DNA from: Paraglomus occultum
Taxonomy: Eukaryota; Glomeromycota; Glomeromycetes; Paraglomerales; Paraglomeraceae
Assembly (NCBI GenBank): GCA_910592205.1
Contig: CAJVPJ010001396.1
Coordinates: 1-10,094, forward strand
Length of the DNA stretch: 10,094 nt
Direction: 5' to 3'
Under the pieces are notes generated by a model. That model searched no databases. It was given only the letters and a program-made list of their open reading frames with translations, and was not told where the DNA came from. Below are positions 7,740 through 10,094 of this stretch, one piece after another (positions within the stretch are counted from its first letter, which is position 1; each line of letters opens with the position of its first letter). The position numbers and the translations under genes are program-made.

Positions 7740-9799
7740 TTATTTAAACAGACGTTTTAGTTGAGGAGTATTAGGTAGGTCTCTGATAAATGTACATCGC
7801 TCAGCTGGTTTAGTGTTAGAGGATCTTGGTCGACACTTGTATTCTCCTGCTAATTTGTTAACACGTTCCTAAAAGACAAAGTCATGAGCAAAATATTTTA
7901 AATAAGGGATAAAATGTTGTATATATTGTATACAATACCTCTAATGCAATAAAGTGAGACAATGTTGGTGCAAGTAGTGGAAGTGTTTGTCTATCAGTCA
8001 CAAGATTGGTTTTCATAAAAGGCCAAGATCGATACACTCCTGCAAATTCGAGATCCATTATGAAAGATTCAACAGTATGGCCTAAAAGTCAAATAAATTA
8101 TTAATTTAATTGATACAATAATAAACTCTAAAAATCATGATTATAATAATATTAAATATATACCGGAGTTGATAAAAAATATTGTTTGATCAGGAATGGC
8201 CCCATTCTTGATTAAAGTATTTAAAGTCTTCTTTGCTCTAAGATTGACTTTGACATAGTCTTTGTCTTTTAATAATGGTGTATAACCAATGGGTTTTACT
8301 TCAGAGTTAAGGATCGGCACTTCATCTACAATGCATGAAAAATCCGGTCTCTTTTGACTCCCATTGATAGACCGATTCAAACCCAATTTATAATTTTTAT
8401 AAGGTCCGCCAAATATAGGTTTCAAAAAGGGATCTAAGTACTGAAATCTGTGTTCATCTTCAGATTCTTTTCGTGGATTTATAATTGGAACATCATCAGC
8501 CCTAAATAGAAAAGGAGATTAATTCTTCAAGATTTTCTGTTAGAATAAAAAACTAAAGCATAAACTTACAACTCAAGAAAAACTCGTTTAGCCACATGGC
8601 TATGTTTGCTGTTATCAGTCATCTCTGTAAAGTTAGTTGTTAACCCTAATGATTTTTTGAATGTGGCATCATGTAGTTGTGATGTTAAATCAGCACTCAA
8701 TATTGGTTCTGTCAACCTATATGGGTTGCTGTTGGTTATTTCAAGCCACTCATCAGTTGTAAAGGTATTATATGGGCAGGGCCAGTCAAGAACTATGATT
8801 GATCCTAAAGCCCTATTGGGAAAAAAATTTTTGTTAATAATATGTAATAAAAGCTCAGAACACTTTTTTATTTTTATACTTACAGTAAGTCAAAAGTATC
8901 ATGCCATGTTAGTTTCTTAATATTATATTTTACATCATGAAGAAGTTCACTTTGGTATTGTCTAAACTTCTTTGTGATATTGATACCATTAACTTCCCAC
9001 TAAAATACAAAAATTATAGTTTACAATAAGGTAAAATATACTATATAATAACAGAAATAACATTTTAATTTACTGCATACTGGATCTTTGCATTCTATTT
9101 CCAATTGATTTTCAAGTTCATCAAAAGAATAGCTTATCCAGAAATCTATGACTTCTTTCTCTGAGGTAAAGTCATTGTCACTTCTGCTGTCATCAAGCCT
9201 GTCACTGACACATGCACAAAGATATAATAATAAAGAACTTTAATAAAAGTGCTGATGATCACCATTAGTAATAAAAGAAATCAGTGATAACACCTTGGAA
9301 AGTATTGAGATGTCTCAGAAGGTGAACTTAAACTATCTTTCGGACTATGCTGTAATGGTGTAACATAGCCATCATCACAATATAACCTCTTTGTCATTCG
9401 ATCCTCGTTATAGTCTATGTCTTTTCTTTTTCGCAAATAATCATTTCCATTTGTTGTTGTCTCATCCTGAGTGATATCAATAATCAAATAAATTACTAAA
9501 TCTTTGACAAGTAATTGAGCAGTGACAGTACATGACACTTACTTGTCTACTGTTACGAGGTTGGTATAGATTTTGGAAATCTTGATGTTGAATATTTGTG
9601 ACATATTGCTGGCTCTTATTTGTTGCTTCGAAAATATGTAATATTCCACTTGCCTTGTAAAAGGGTCATAATTATTAGCTTTGTTCAACCTAAAAACTAT
9701 AGCGCCACTACCTACCCTTGCCGTAGCGATTGAATCTTCGTAACGCTTTTTTTCGATTCTTGTCCAAAACACATCGACAGCTTCGGAGGATTTTTCGTT
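7740..9799 (-). CDS. Gene B: paralogue of gene A, nine exons visible, 5' end unresolved
   Basis: Exons: 9799(or earlier)-9716, 9653-9543, 9466-9294, 9204-9081, 8999-8884, 8812-8570, 8501-8164, 8081-7939 and 7868-7740 (TAA). The frame is open over 486 residues. The last five exons match gene A with the same intron positions and phases; exon 8 is 143 nt in both genes. Shared landmarks are WLEITNSNPYR, SEDEH, RPDF plus SEVK (visible residues D337, E351, K353), LRAKKTLN, VYRSWP, HFIALE and a C-terminal LF(K). The penultimate coding exon is about 45% identical to A (21 of 47 residues by eye). The N-terminal part is low-complexity and polar (Gln/Asn/Ser/Asp), with no match to A's first 190 residues. 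No ATG precedes NEKSSEAVD in frame before a TAA, so a further 5' exon is needed. AATAAA overlaps the stop codon. Likely role is as for gene A. Confidence 0.7.
8294..8347 (-). other. PD-(D/E)XK-like signature in gene B
   Basis: The protein reads P-D-F-S, ten residues, then N-S-E-V-K, the same spacing as gene A. The flanking sequences have diverged a great deal between the two genes while these residues have not, which argues for functional constraint. Confidence 0.5.
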
Positions 9800-9886
9800 C
9801 TTTTTGTTGGCAAAAACACATTAGCATAAAATCAAATAACAGTCTTTCGCAACTAGTATATAACTCATGTAATCAAACAAAAGATG

Positions 9887-10094
9887 ATGGACCATAACAC
9901 GGGGTTAGCTGACAACCAGTTGGTACGTAGGCATCTGGTTGCGTTATGGCAGTAACTACAGTCTATTCAAGAACGCCCGAGGGAAGACTAATGTTCACTC
10001 TCACCAGCCAGGGCGTAGGTAGCTGGCTACTCGGGGGGTAGTCAATATGTCACGGCCAACGTGTCCGTAATGCTCGGAGGACCGGAACATACTC
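9887..10094. repeat. GC-rich block at right edge, possible dispersed repeat
   Basis: Composition changes abruptly from AT-rich to GC-rich at about 9887 (for example GAACGCCCGAGGGAAGAC, GGGGGGTAGTC). On the minus strand a short frame starts at 10090 (MFRSSEHYGHVGRDILTTPR...) and runs 29 codons to a TGA whose first bases sit at a GTGAGA donor. I have an unverified impression that this sequence recurs in Rhizophagus assemblies as a repeat. No clear RNA polymerase III A/B boxes or tRNA fold were found. It could alternatively hold the missing first exon of gene B. Confidence 0.35.

Noticed and set aside
8606-8920. 104-codon plus-strand ORF
   Set aside because: It is antisense to exon 6 and flanking introns of gene B, whose minus-strand frame is supported by homology with A.
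9887-10094. tRNA, 5S rRNA or other structured RNA gene
   Set aside because: No cloverleaf, CCA-less acceptor pairing, A/B box or 5S internal control region could be recognised by eye.

Overview
This looks like AT-rich nuclear DNA of a fungus, most likely an arbuscular mycorrhizal fungus (Glomeromycotina, Rhizophagus-like). The evidence is genes cut by many 50-115 nt GT-AG introns, long AT-rich spacers, the start of a protein kinase of the kind expanded in these fungi, and two members of a multi-exon family that I associate with Mucoromycota/Glomeromycotina. The family and species assignments are from memory and no search was run. All credible genes lie on the minus strand.

Layout, left to right. 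1-277: first exon of a protein kinase running off the left edge. 278-1206: no gene seen. 1207-1645: small two-exon gene 'C', predicted 127 aa with a hydrophobic C-terminal segment. 1988-2128: short coding-like tail resembling the end of a TPR protein, probably a remnant. 2281-5149: gene 'A', reconstructed as 13 exons and 646 aa. 5361-5589: GC-rich patch with five copies of a 14-bp E-box-centred near-palindrome just upstream of A. 5515-5935: inverted, decayed copy of the promoter and 5' part of gene C. 6075-6630: AT-rich foldback (MITE-like) element. 6673-7028: two tiny overlapping ORFs, a 32-aa membrane peptide and an 86-codon ORF with one in-frame TGA. 7029-7739: no gene seen apart from a TATA-like box and a small hairpin. 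7740-9799: gene 'B', a diverged paralogue of A, nine exons visible, 5' end unresolved. 9887-10094: GC-rich block unlike its surroundings, possibly a dispersed repeat.

The main result is the A/B pair. Their last five exons line up with the same intron positions and phases, and exon lengths differ by 0-6 nt. Both carry a P-D-F...S-E-(I/V)-K signature of the kind expected of a PD-(D/E)XK nuclease-like fold. Gene A has about 190 extra N-terminal residues and sits between inverted copies of the promoter region of gene C. The E-box motif array lies at the edge of one copy, and the two copies differ by exactly one motif-to-motif unit. Together this suggests a locus shaped by segmental inversion/duplication and repeat-mediated recombination around a putative nuclease-like gene. 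Gene models are hand-spliced from the reading frames and need transcript support.
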